Made by a program: the position numbers and the translations under genes
Notes under the pieces: model-generated
Seen by the model: the letters and a program-made list of their open reading frames with translations, nothing else
The model's database searches: none
What the model was told of the DNA's origin: nothing
Shown here: piece after piece, positions 25,809 to 38,431 of the stretch
Layout of the letters: the number at the start of each line of letters is the position of its first letter
Position numbering within the stretch: the first letter of the stretch is position 1
Assembly (NCBI GenBank): GCA_964030475.1
Contig: CAXIPT010000028.1
Coordinates: 124,001-188,000 of the forward strand
Direction: 5' to 3'
DNA from: Tethya wilhelma
Lineage: Eukaryota; Porifera; Demospongiae; Tethyida; Tethyidae
DNA length: 64,000 nt

Positions 25809-28407
25809 ATGGATAGAGCTGTTCTAGTAGTGTTTAAGATAGGCTTGCTTTCTCTCTGCCTCGTATTTGGATATGTAAGAGGTCAACCAATTGATCTCCA
25901 TTATGCTCTCTTCACTGCTGGTCCAATGGGAGGGTTTGACTCATCAGGATCAGTTCCTGCAGTGGAGATGGCAGAAGAGCAGATTTTGAGAAGTGAAAAT
26001 ATTCTCAATGGCTACAGACTCACACATACGACTATTCAAGACACCCAGGTAAACTATTATAGGACTACTAAAATAATTTTTAATGTTAGGTTGGCTATAA
26101 TTAATTTTCTTGATCATTATTGTAAGGTTGCCTTTCATGATTGAGCTTAATTTGCAATTTACTTAGTGCGACCGAACAGTGTCACTGAACGTGTTCTTTG
26201 AAACAATTCCACTCATGGATTCCCCTGTGTTGGGTCTCATTGGGTGTGGATGTTCAGTATCAAGTGAACCGATCGCTGAAATTATACACCATTGGAACAT
26301 ATCACAGGTATTAATGAAGTCTCAAAGAGCTAAATCAACTACCCTAAAAGGAATTCTGTGTATTCTGAACAATTAACATGTTGCCATGCAGCATGTTACC
26401 AGCTTTCAAGCTCTACAAGCTAAGGCAGCACTTTCTCAGGAACCTGTTGCCTGCAATGGTCATTATATTGCATGTTTTGGACTACTCTAATATTATTGTA
26501 TAAGCACTTGTGATTGTACATGTAGATCTCATATGCGGCTTCGTCAGTCACTCTCAGTGACAGAACACGTTTCGTGAACTACTTCCGTACGGCTCCATCT
26601 GATACCACTCTTCTCACTGGCATATCCACAGTGATAGAATACTATGGATGGGAGCAAGTCGTGTTCATCACACAGCCAGAGAATCTGTTTGAAGGGGTAA
26701 TAGGTCCTTATGTCTATCCTATAGATGTACACTTGTATCAGTGTACGTAGAGTTGATTACTTTATTATTGCTTGTTGTGCAAATTTGGATGTGTTGTGTA
26801 CTAGTTGTGTGTATGTAGTACTATTCATCTGCATGGCATGATCACCATTTTTGATGCACTACACACAATCATGTGACTATATTATAGTGATATCTCATGA
26901 TGGGAGTGAGTGACAACATGGCAAACTTTAGCATTCTGATCCTGAGAGTCCAGATCAAGGTCCAGATTGTATTCTTCATGTAGATCAGCATATCTGTGAC
27001 ACGATAATATTATTATCCCTATTATAAGTGTAAACAGTTCATCGTAGCTAGCATTTCCCATGTGAATTCACTATAATACTCATGTCAACCAAACAGTCAT
27101 CACAACATACTTTATTATAATGTGTGTAGGCACTTAATGGACTTAGGGATGAAGCAAGACGAAAGAACACCAGTACAATCAACATAACAAATAGAATGGT
27201 GTCATCAGATCTACTTGATGTGAGCCGTTTAGTTCAAAATCCAGATTTCTTTCAGGTAGGTTATTAGTAATTTTTAGGTGTGTAAATGCTCAGTCACTGT
27301 AATCCAGTGAGATATAGGGTACTACTACAAGTTATCAATTCCAAAGATGTACTGACCAGGTCTGCATGGGATGTATAGTAGTACTGTAATTCATGTACAG
27401 TGATCATGCACTTCCTCCACTCCATACACACACACAGTTGGAGGGAAATGACTATCGAGTGTTCTTCATCAATACTTACTCCAACGTAGCAAGGATTATA
27501 ATTTGTGAGGTAATAAACAAGTAATAAGACATACTCAGTAGTTCAATGTACACATTTTCATTGTTCTTGAGTTGATAATTATATCTGTAATGACAGGCAT
27601 TCAAAAGGGGTTACACTTACCCTCGATTTGCTTGGTTGGTCTATGGCTGGTATGTGGATAAATGGTGGACTTCAGAAGTGAACGACTTTCCAATAAATTG
27701 CACCGATGCTGACCTGGAGTCATTTGTACAAAGATTCCTAGCAGTTCAGACGTTTTCATCAGCTAGTACTTCAAATGAATCAACTGATACTGTGTTGGTA
27801 AGACTTATAGTATCACTGCTCTTCACATAATGATAATAATGTACATTGGTCTACATTGCTCTTCTAGAATGAAGGACAGTTTTTCGCTGAATACAATGCA
27901 AGATTAAATACAACGGAAGCACAAGAAAATAACTACACCTCCATATTCACTGCGACCACAGCCTACGATGCCGTATGGGCACTTGCATTTGCTCTCAACA
28001 GAACATCTTCCATGATAAACGCCTCCACCCAGGAGATCTTTGAGAGGACAGGTTGTAGGTCTCTCCGAGGGCATCGGATTGTTCCTCTGGAGAGTTTCAC
28101 CTATGATAACGATCTCATGGGCTGTGTCGTCAGATCGCATCTGATAGAGACCAGTTTTGTTGGGGTTTCAGTGAGTCATGCAGTCAACGTTGCCTTTTGT
28201 CAATTAATAATTGGATTATTTTTAGGGGATGGTCGAGTTTGATGAGACTGGAACTCGTTCACAGACTGAGATCACAGCAGGGCAGTATAGACAAGCTGAT
28301 GTTGATTTGGACTCAGATGAAGTTAAAATGATCGATTTTGCTACAATATATTCAAATGGTACATTTATTTACCATAGAAATGAGAACAATGTCACAGTCT
28401 ATCCAGG
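25809..28407 (+). CDS. GABA-B-like receptor 3, ectodomain only (truncated at a gap)
   Basis: Signal peptide from Met 25809 (VVFKIGLLSLCLVFGYVRG), then a flytrap domain very close to receptor 2: DLHYALFTAGPMGGFDSSGS, VPAVEMAEEQILRSENILNG, CDRTVSLNVFFETIPLMDSP, ISYAASSVTLSDRTRFVNYF, YPRFAWLVYGWYVDKWW, TAYDAVWALAFALN, GCRSLRGHRIVPLESFTYDN, GMVEFDETGTRSQTEIT, ending NVTVYPG at a donor (about 28407). The first exon is almost identical to that of receptor 2, so the two arose by recent tandem duplication. No 7TM or coiled-coil exon follows: 50 bases later comes a GT repeat with an N at 28543 and then unrelated DNA. Either the rest was lost at the join, or the copy is a real truncation. Extracellular exons are intact. 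Confidence 0.8.
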
Positions 28408-28452
28408 TGAGATGGTGGATTAGTAGTAAATCGTGTCAAAATACAATAATTT

Positions 28453-28542
<90 letters not shown>

Positions 28543-29028
28543 NCATTTTCAACTGGCGACTCTTGGAATTCTCTCTCTCCAATTTGCAATTCTGTATAAA
28601 GTGTAACTGACTACTTAATTCCCACGTGTGCAGAAGGAAACTCCCCGCGTGCGCGCATCGCCCCCACATATGTACGTGCGCGTGCACAAGCTAATTTTTG
28701 TTGAAGTCATAATGACGTCAATCCCTAAATTAAAACAAACAACACAAAAAAAAACACATTAGTGCATGGAACATGCATGACAGATAATTGCAAACAAACA
28801 ATATTATGTATCTTGACACAAATTTGTGGGGAAACTACACTGAACAAAAAAAACAAACCTGCAGAAACAATAATGATAAGTTTGACTTTCAATGCCAGAA
28901 AATGTCATAAGATGATTGCTAAACACCTAAACATCTTGATACTCGACCTTCTGTGACCCCTCCAAGTCCCATTCAGGATCTGTGTAGCACACTGTGGAAG
29001 TTATAGACTAGTCTAAATATGTAATATT
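28408..29028. other. Microsatellite gap and AT-rich spacer, no gene
   Basis: Holds a GT repeat (28457-28542) with an N at 28543. After that come a GC-rich patch (about 28640-28690) and AT-rich DNA without recognisable coding. The missing 3' half of GABA-B-like gene 3 would be expected here. Confidence 0.6.
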
Positions 29029-31890
29029 CTAGACCATTGACCATTCATTTATTTGCATCACCATTCTTAACTTACATAATGGGGCCTCTGTTGCCCAACC
29101 AGCTACTGGTTCTGAAATGATCAAGGAAAAATACTGAATTAATCCCACGATTCATGGAGTAACTTATTAACACACCTTCTGTTGGTATCAACACTGCAGG
29201 GCCAAGTAGCGGTGTATGAGCTAGGTGAAATAACATAACATTAGAACTTGAAAAATTAATAATTAAAACAATTTTACCATTTATTGTTGGATGCACTTCA
29301 ACAGTCACACTATTAGTTGTTGGGTAATTTGTTGATGTGGAGAGTGCAAGCTGCTTTGCTGCTGGTTTAGGTCTAGGTCTGAACAGGCAATCGTCACTCT
29401 CAACACTTGATATAATATTGTCTCTGCCTTCAAAGTGATTAGTGGCTACATTAAATGGTCCAGAGAAAACATTCATACATGTTTTATATCATAATACACA
29501 CACACTCTCTCTCTCTCTCACTGATTGCTCCATATTGTGGTTGATTGGGTTGACAACTGGTTGACTTAGATAAACTTCTCCGACTGCTAGGTTTTCGATT
29601 TCTACTAGAGGATGCACATTTCTTTTGCAATCGTTTAATCTTTCTCTTGTAGCAAAACGCAGCACCAACACAAGTACCTAAAGTTACCACCAGAAACAGC
29701 ACAGTCAACGAACCAACAACCAGACCCACAATCATCTTCATCAAAGGGGTTTCAATAGTTCTGATTGCATGACTCTCATAGATGTTGGACTCATTGAGAA
29801 TTGTGGAATCCCTTGTCTGCCACAAACAATACAAGGTACCACCATCATTCTGTGTCACTGCTGGTATTGTAAGTGTGGTGGTGTAGCGAGTGCCACACAT
29901 GCCAGACAATGAATCCTTGAGCCGTTTATTTTTGAGGGTGACATTCCAACCATTCTTCAGAGGTTTAGGCTGTTCACAATTATCTGCACTACAAGTGACA
30001 CAGTCCATGCTGTCCAAGTCAAGAGATGCATTTCCAGCAACAGGAGCATAACATGCAACAAGATGCACAGAGCCGAACATAACATAGGACTCTCCCAAGG
30101 TGGCATGACAGGCGATGGGCACATTGAGGGTGCCTACTTGTAGCAGATGAGAATGCACTTCAGGTAATTTCCCCGGTGGTGGAGGATACAAAGGACCTGA
30201 AAAACAAAACCAAAATGTGCATGACATTGCGGTTTCATGGTCAAAACCACTGCACTCTTTCTAAAAAAAGTTTGTTAGAGTTGAGCATGACACATGCACC
30301 CATGCAAGTGAGTTTAAAACAGAAATGAAATTGTTTGTGTACACATTTCCACTAAATCATCTTTCCTATTAGTAGTTAGCCACACTTCCTACGGTTTCAG
30401 AAAAACAACAAAACAACAATAATTATTAAGAACTTACTACAATCATAATCTGCCTCAATTGAACTTGTATTCCATCCGATGTCATTGGTTAAGTTTGCAG
30501 TGTACACTCCTCCAGCAAAGCACAGAGAGCCAGTATTTATTGTGATCACCTGCAGCAATATCACATGTACAATATTTACTATTATTTTCAAATGCATAGA
30601 CAAGGCACTTTCATATTCCAAACACATACCGATTGATGCCACATGCCTCTAGAAACAGTTGTTGCGTTGTAATCACAGTCGTTATGCTTCATTGGGCTCT
30701 TAGACCATGTCACATTGATTTCACCAATGCTAAAGAATTCCACGGATAATGTAACCTTGCTTTTCATTCTCTCCATCAGCACCACTGGCTGACTACAGTT
30801 GTTGTAGTAAGGGTAGTTAGTACACTTTGTACCGCCACTGAGAATTCTGGGTGGAGCTGTGTGTGTGTGTGTGTGTGTGTGTGTGTTGCTGTTGTTGTTG
30901 CTATTGTGTGTGTGATGCTTCCAATGATAGTAAATATTAATCCAACTTCTGTTACCTACCATTAACAGTTAAATTGACGTAGTAGTGTGTATTACTTCCT
31001 CGGCGTTCGCAATGATACATTCCGGCATCGTCATAACTGAGTGGCTTGTATGGACATGACCCATAACATTGATCCACAGGTAGGGAGAGAGTTTGGTTTT
31101 GTTTGAGAAACTCTGAAGCTTTATCTTTATACCAAACAGTTAAATTGGTGCTGTCACCTGGGCACACAAGAACCACATCTTCATTATAGGATGCTAAACA
31201 GTTGGTGAAGTTGTCTCGTGTTGAATATTTGGTTAGATCTAAAGAGTACATGTGAACATGTATAAAAAAATTGTGAGTTAATTAGTTCATTAAGATGTTA
31301 GCGCTTTGTGCACGCTATCTCATAAATGATCAAAGGAGCAACAACAAATTACCACACTAGAACTGTACAGTTAGCTAGAGAAAGCTATGTAATTATGAGA
31401 AGATTTCTTTTCATTTTGCCAACTGAATCCTAACTAGTGGACTTTCCCAAACCACTGCTTCCACCCTCTTGCTGAATGTGGGATTAAACCACTTCCTGAT
31501 AATTTCCCCCTTAATGGGATATGTTGACTACACAAAAATACCACTTCCAGATACCTGGTGCATATTATTATAATATTATTAATATTATGCATTGATCCAC
31601 AAATCTGTTTGCAAAGTAGGACTAAGAATATTAAAGAGGTTATTAATGAAGAATTACTATAATATCAGTTTTATTTCATAGGCATTAGCTTATAATCAAT
31701 ATCCATGTTTCATCAGTATATATGCAGCCCGGATGCCAGTACATGCCTGCACAACACTATAAAAATTATTATATATAGTGAATCTGAACTTACAACAGTA
31801 TTTCTGTGTTCTTGAGCCATTCACCACCAATGAGCGAATTATTATGATAGTATAAAGTACTAGCAACGTCCACAAAGTGAGCTTCATCAT
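29029..31890 (-). CDS. Immunoglobulin-like single-pass membrane receptor
   Basis: About eight exons. The signal peptide (TLWTLLVLYTIIIIRSLVV, 31890) precedes a first Ig-like domain (VVLVCPGDSTNLTVWY with LSYDDAGMYHCERRG, the D.G.Y.C signature), then a segment from APPRILSGGTKCTNYPYYNN to TANLTNDIGW that could be a second Ig or fibronectin-like fold. A third Ig-like domain has VPIACHATLGE and TLTIPAVTQNDGGTLYCLWQ. One membrane helix follows (MIVGLVVGSLTVLFLVVTLG, near 29730), then CYKRKIKRLQKKC and a basic Ser-rich tail with QPQYGAIS. Splicing onward gives a tail exon with LFRPRPKPAAKQLA, then AHTPLLGPAVLIPTE and a terminal MQINEWSMV before TAG at 29029-29031. The ectodomain is rich in N-glycosylation sites. 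Likely a cell-surface adhesion or recognition protein; partner unknown and orthology not assigned. Confidence 0.7.
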
Positions 31891-32290
31891 GTTCCCTAGA
31901 AAGCAGCACTCTTACTGTTTTGAGTTTACAGGTTAACATAAACTTTCATAACGAAAAGCTTCCAGCCAATGCAACATGGAAATCATGTTTATATACTATC
32001 ATTATCATCACTTCCTATGACAAAAAAAATCTCCCACCAGCTGATTTTGACTTCCGATTTGAGGATGTCTTAAAAAATCCCCAAGGTTGAAGTTCGATAA
32101 TAATTATTACAACATTTTGGCATCAGCCCCACCCCGTGCTGTGCATGCATGGTATGGTCGGCGCGCGCGCGCGGCCGCAAAAATGTCACGTGGTTAAAAT
32201 TAACTCCGCCTTTTGAGTTTCTGGCGGGAAAATTCATGATGGCTTCAAAGGCAGGTTTTTGCTTGTTCTAGTTTGTCCAAGAAGTCACTT
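31891..32290. promoter_or_regulatory. Divergent intergenic region, Ig receptor and MCPH1 promoters
   Basis: Four hundred bases between divergent genes. Close to MCPH1 is a GC-alternating patch (GCGCGCGCGCGCGGCCGC near 32161-32178), unusual in AT-rich surroundings. It also has CACGTG near 32187. Promoter role inferred from position. Confidence 0.4.
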
Positions 32291-33432
32291 ATGGATGAAG
32301 AAACACCAGTGTTGACCAGACACCCGCTACAAAAGCACCTCACTGCCGCTGCTATCCCCACCAAAGACACTCCTGTGCTAACAGGTTTGGCGTCAGCACG
32401 TGTGGTTGGTGGTAACTTCATGAGCACCAGTGGCTCTGAAACAGAAGGCATGAGCAGTGCTGGGGAAGAAGAAGAGGACGACCTTCCAATGACACAGCAG
32501 ATTGATTCAAGACCTCTAGCTGGTGTGTGAAAGTGTTAGAAGTACATATAGTTTGGCATACCAGGCTGCCAAGGAAAGACCTTGCAAGCCAGACTTTTAA
32601 TAGTCAAAGGTATCATGTCATATTAAAAACTGATTTGTGTAGGTCTGCTGGTGTATGTGGATGTTCGTTCTGGTACTGATGGATGTGAGAACAGAAGTCA
32701 GGCTATTGCCCACCAGCTGGACATGCTGGGTGCAACAGTGAGTGTTTTATATATAGACTCGAAGCATAACCACCTTTTGATATTTCAAACTGATTACGTT
32801 TTTAGGTGTGTGAACGGCTGACAAAGGATGTCACACACGTGGTATGTACTTGTAATTAAGCCTAACAAGAAAGGAACCTTTTCTTTGTGTTTTCCTCAGG
32901 TATTTAAAGATGGTAGAGCCACCACAAAGGAGAGGGCGGAGAAGAGAGGTGTTTATCTTGTGTCACCATTATGGGTTGATGCGTAAGTTGAGTAAACTAA
33001 AGCCAAGCATACACCATACACAGAGCAACAATGTTGCTTGAAGTAGAAAGATGTTCAGCTTTTGCATGACCACTAGTTACGTAATCAAAGCGACCATACA
33101 CGGAGCAACATTGTTCCATGAATGTTGCATCATTGTTGCATGGAAACGTTGCTCCATAAGTACTACTTTCTCACTACAACAGTAATTTTTTTACAAGTAG
33201 ATTTATCAAAACAAATTATGCCAACTCCCTTTCAGTTGTAAGAGAACTAATGAACGTGTTTCGGAGGCAAAGTATCCATCGCTGACCAAGGAAGGCAGTG
33301 ACACACCAGTGGTGCTGGGCAAAATCAAGAGAATCAAGTCAATGCAGCCCAAACCCTTAGAGGAGGAGATAGCCAGGAGCCTAGGTAAGGAAGGGACCAC
33401 TCTCCCGCAGTGACCGTGCATTCAGTCTCATC

Positions 33433-33486
<54 letters not shown>

Positions 33487-36274
33487 NCATCTACAATCTA
33501 CATCTCTCTCTCTCTCTCTACTGTATGATTTTTTCCCTCCTTTTAGAACGAAGCCGTAAGCGACACAAGACTGACAGCAGTGCTACTCTTGCCAAGAGGA
33601 AGAAGGCGCTTACATCAAGGTTGTTTTTAAAGGACTATGAACTCGATGATGGTGGAGAAGATGATGATAAAGATTGTTATGCATTACCTGAAGTGGATTT
33701 TGTTGTCACTCCAACCTTACTGAGGGACAGTAGAGATAAAAATGCTGCTGGCCTGCCACCCAGTGTGACACCAGAGAGTGTTGTGGAGGAAGGAACCAAG
33801 AGAAAGGAGGCCACAAAGAAGAAAGGTAATTTGTGTTGTTTGGTAATGGTCGTCACAGTTCAAAGCTCAATACAATGGTATTGTGTAGCCACTGCAAGAA
33901 CTGAGACTCCGTTGAAGCCTGCCTCAGCTAATAAGAAGAAAAGGGCTTCCACTAAACTTAGAAAATCTTCCTCCAAGAGTGAAGGCAACCAACCGCGAAG
34001 ACGGAGTCAAAACAAGGAGAACGAAACAGCCCATGTCAAGGTTCATATCAGCAGATATCTTTATGATTGAGATCCCGTTTGCTATTGTACTATGTATAGG
34101 AATCAAAAGATGAAGGATCGGCTTCCAAACCAAAAAGAAGGCGTGTTCAGTTCAAAAATTCTCTTTTCCAGCGATCAAAACCCTCTCTCGTTCTCACCAG
34201 TGTGGATCAGAAGTGAGCAACATTAAAAAGGAGAGCTGTTGTAATAGCAGCATGTTTACGATAATGGGGATGAATGGGCATTGATGTTGCTGTGTGTCTT
34301 TGTAGGAATCAAGAGATCATTCACTCCCTGATGAAGAAGCTGGGCAAGTTTGAGATTGCTAGGTCTGTGTGTGATAGCACCACTCATGTTGTGTGTGGCA
34401 ACCCTCGGAGGACCATCAACATCCTAGCAGGTACTGCTATGGGCTGCTGGATACTCTCATTGGAATGGGTGAGCATTGGTTTAAGACGCTTATGTAACAT
34501 AAACACATATCAGGGATTTTTAGCTTCCATAGATGTGTGACCTGTTACTCTAATTCTGGTGCAGTGAGAGTGACTCCAATTAGCTCTCTCTAAGAGCACT
34601 TCCTCTTGTGGGTCAAGGTTCTCACCCAGCAGGTCTTCTCTTCCACCTGTTTTTGTTGGAGTGTGTGTAGGAGGATAGCTTCAGGATGACCAATAGCTGA
34701 GCTCTACTGGCATAAATGTACATGGTGTATATTTATTGTGTGTAAACTATTTGGCCTGCTCTCCTGTTTGGGTACAACTCTGTCATAAACAAGTTAATGA
34801 ATTTTTAATGCATGAGATAAACAATGGACACACATGTGGACCACATTTTGCCTAGTATGAAAATGGGAATGTTGAACTACTTCAAGGCATAGCTATAGTG
34901 ACAAAGCAATAGTGTGTATCATATTGTGGGAAAGTTTTGTGGATGATATTAACTTTAGTAGAAGATCTTGTTGAAAGTTCTTATGTTTTAACTTTCACAG
35001 CACCCCACTATACAGTGTGTACAATGTCATACTATCAATGATGAAAATTTATGCTTAGCTGAAAACTGTAACGTCACTGATTCACCTTTCTCCTTTAGGT
35101 ATGGAAGAGCTTGGACAGTGGTTTCTGGGTGAAGGAAGAGCCGTATGAGATGATTGACTATTTCCCTGCTGCCCAGTTCTTCAGATTGGAGCGTCAAGCT
35201 GCCGGTCTTCTTTACAGACCTTCTCTGTTTGCCTCCGTCGGTTGTGTGTTTGTGTCGAGTGAGAGCTCACCTCCTTCACAACAGCTGGAGAAGCTGCTGG
35301 CCCTAGGAGGAGGGAAGGTCAGTCAGATGGCAACAAGAACGTATAGTTGCTTCTTTTACATAGCAAGTAATTGTGTCTTTTTTGTATTTGCCAGTTTTAA
35401 TTAATACATGACAAGCTATATTTTTATCATTTGAAAGCTTATTTCAGATTGATTGCTCTGGATACCAGTAAGCCATTAACCCATAAAGTTGAGAATGCCT
35501 ATTCAGTATAAACAGACACCCAAATGTACCTTACATACTAGAGTCAAGGAAGGTTGAGTGAGACTGAGAATCTGCTGTTGAATCATTGTGAAGAGAACAT
35601 TCAAGCAATATCCATTTCATTGTGGTTTGGGTAGCATAGGCTTGACTTGGACATTATCATAAATCTGATGGTATGTAGCTCCAGGCTGATGTCAACAATC
35701 GTAACATTATTCATACTTCAAATTTTATACACACATGTACACAAAAGTACAAAGGGAAAACGCTTAGCTGGTACACAAAATCAGTGCTATGAACACAGCT
35801 GCCACTGGCAATTGCAATAGACAAAAGCATATACTTGATACTGAAACTGTTTTAGTGCCTTCCATTGTATTGGCTGCCTCCTACTCATAGTGTAAGGGGT
35901 TGGAATCTTAATATGCACTCACCTGTGCAAGTGGACTGCTGCAATGTTTACTGATGTAATTATCATCATTGATGAGCATACAGTATAACACACACACTAA
36001 GAGTGTATTATTGTTCTTCCTATTCAGGTGTGTGGCTCACATCGTAAAGCTGACATTTGTGTTGGTTGCAAGTCGTGGAGTGAAGAAGTCCAGAGCGTGT
36101 CCGAGCAGTGGGTTTTAGGTGTGTGATATCAACCTAAGACTATATAGATACCCGTATACCTTATAGTGTTTGTGTGTTGTTATTTCAGACTCCATTACTG
36201 AGCATCAGTTGCTCCCACTGGATGACTACTTCATTGACAGACCTCATCCCAGAACCCAGAGCCCTGAGCTATGA
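32291..36274 (+). CDS. MCPH1: Microcephalin, BRCT-domain DNA-damage and chromosome condensation protein
   Basis: Twelve exons; splice phases are consistent throughout (first 32291, last 36189-36274). The N-terminal BRCT follows animal microcephalin closely: YVDVRSGTDGCENRSQAIAH, VTHVVFKDGRATTKERAEKR, YLVSPLWVDACKRTNERVSE. A long basic, low-complexity middle carries LEEEIARSLERSRKRHK, nuclear-localisation-like KKKRASTK and KPKRRRVQF. Paired BRCT domains end the protein: SLMKKLGKFEIARSVCDSTT, HVVCGNPRRTINILAGTAMG, WILSLEWVWKSLDSGFWVKE, then LFASVGCVFVSSE, VCGSHRKADICVGCKSWSEE, SEQWVLDSITEHQLLPLDDY. In animals it binds phosphorylated H2AX and restrains condensin II. The first in-frame ATG is 32291. 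The CT repeat at 33440-33520 with an N lies in the intron before exon 6; flanking CATCTACAATCT is duplicated there, another probable join artefact. Confidence 0.92.
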
Positions 36275-38248
36275 TCAGTGACCACCCTTCACAGTTTAAG
36301 CTGTACGTACGTTTACTGTACTTTTCTTATCAGATACACTATAGTATCTATACAAAAGATTTAAACACAGAGCTTATTATTTGAAGTGAATTATGAATAT
36401 GCATACTACACAATATACTGTGGTGCGTTTGTACGGTTTGTATACATTCTCTGATTGTTACTCTACACAATGCTGTTTGTTTGTTTGTTGTTTCACATTA
36501 TGTCATTCTTCCACCTCTGAAGCCAACAATTTCAGTGTGCTGGTATCTTTGTTTTGGCGTTGGTGTGTTTACAAGTGATGTGGCTTTGCAGCTGTGTAGT
36601 TGGCTTGTACTTATCCACTTAACTGGAGTGATGCTGCAAAACCACTAAGTGTCTAGCTTGGGTGCTGGCTTGCCTTGGGCAACAGAAGCTGGTGAGTGTG
36701 TGAGTGACTCTCAAAGGGTCATACCAATGCACATGTTACTACTTTTGTACTTTTCCCCCAATATAGCCGCCTCTCTGCAATTGTTAGAGTCTATCTGTTT
36801 ATAGTAACTGGTTGTATTGTGCACGCATATTCAATATGTTAGGCACCGGATAGATAAATGGCCATAATGTGTGCCTGGTTTGTAGTGCAACACATAAGTG
36901 ATAGATTGCCTATCATAGATATGAAAGCTAGCCAGTGACATATTTAGACTCTAGAAGCACTCCGTACAACAGGAAGGGGAGATGTGATCCTGATACAGCA
37001 CCAACGTTATTACTACTGTCTGTGCATGGTGCTTTTGTGTGCGTCTGTCTGCTGAGAGTGTTTTGATTCTGTAAGTAAACCGACGTCCTTTTTTCTATGC
37101 TGTCAAGATCTAGATGCCACAATAAGCTTGTAGAGCACTGCAGCTAAGGAGTCGATCATCACTTGAAATCTAATCTCAGCTTCAATTTTTGGCTCTCTTG
37201 TTGTTACCAATGCCTTCTTTAGCTCTTAGTGCAGTTCTTATACTCACTGTATCTATGGTGGTCTCCACTTATGGTCCTTCACTCATTTCCTTGTGTAAAC
37301 ACAGTCAGCTGATGGGGCTTTCATGTGTGTACACTTGTGGAGGTGATGTAGCTGGGAATTCACTGGCCACATACTGCCCATAGAGGTTGCTCTCTCATTA
37401 GTGACAAGCATGTGCTTGCATTTGCCTGCTCACTTAGCTTCTCTGATTAGAATCTACCTAGTCAGAGGTTGCCATATGGTGTAGGTTGAAAAGCAAGGCT
37501 TGTGTTTACATGTTTCTGGGTGCATGTCATCTCATCACTTGGTATATTTAGCCACCATTTTGCACTCCATTCTCAAGGATTGCTATTGAAGTGTGCTTCT
37601 CTGAGGAGAGAAAATCTTGTTTGGGCATAGCAAGGAAAGAATGATAAGAACGATTTGTCTTGATAGGATAGAGTAATGAGTTTCCTTAAAGATGGAGGAT
37701 GCATTGCACAAATGGCCAGGCTGCTTGTAAAGTGGTTGAACAATTGCTCTCCAGAAAATTATGCCTTGTTTTGTTTCTCAAGGAGGAAGCCACTTCAGAG
37801 CTGCATTGTGTATACCTCCTGGATCTTGACTCATGCAAATGGCACTTGAGAGACAATAGCACCCACTCATGACTTGTTTATGATAGCCCATATTGAAATT
37901 CAGCTTACTGGGTATATTCATCTAGGTAGACAGATGTGTGTATCTATGCTCTGTGTGTATTGATGTATATGTTTGGAGCCTGCTATCGCACACACAACCG
38001 TTTCAAATAGCTAGCTAGGATATGGAGATCCATTTAAGATCAAAATTGTCTGTTTTGACAGCTTGCCACAACCATCCAAGTGTGACATCCTTGTGAATTC
38101 TCTTCTCTGTGAATATTGCTATTGTTTGAGAAAAGCACTTTAGTTTTTTGCCCTCTTGTACACAATCTCATTTTTCCTGCAAGTTGGCATTAATTTATTT
38201 TCTCTGTTTCCTACAATAGTCTTGATAGTACACGTATGTGTGTGTTCA

Positions 38249-38279
<31 letters not shown>

Positions 38280-38327
38280 CATTGCCTAGCAACCAAAGTT
38301 TTTAGCATGCATCAAGTGCCCTCCACT

Positions 38328-38372
<45 letters not shown>

Positions 38373-38373
38373 N

Positions 38374-38431
<58 letters not shown>

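Noticed and set aside
28451..28542. Possible CRISPR-like or satellite array
   Set aside because: Simple dinucleotide repeats, no spacers; the genome is animal.
33430..33525. CT repeat with duplicated CATCTACAATCT as a biological tandem repeat
   Set aside because: The N at 33487 and the duplicated flank point to a join artefact in an intron.
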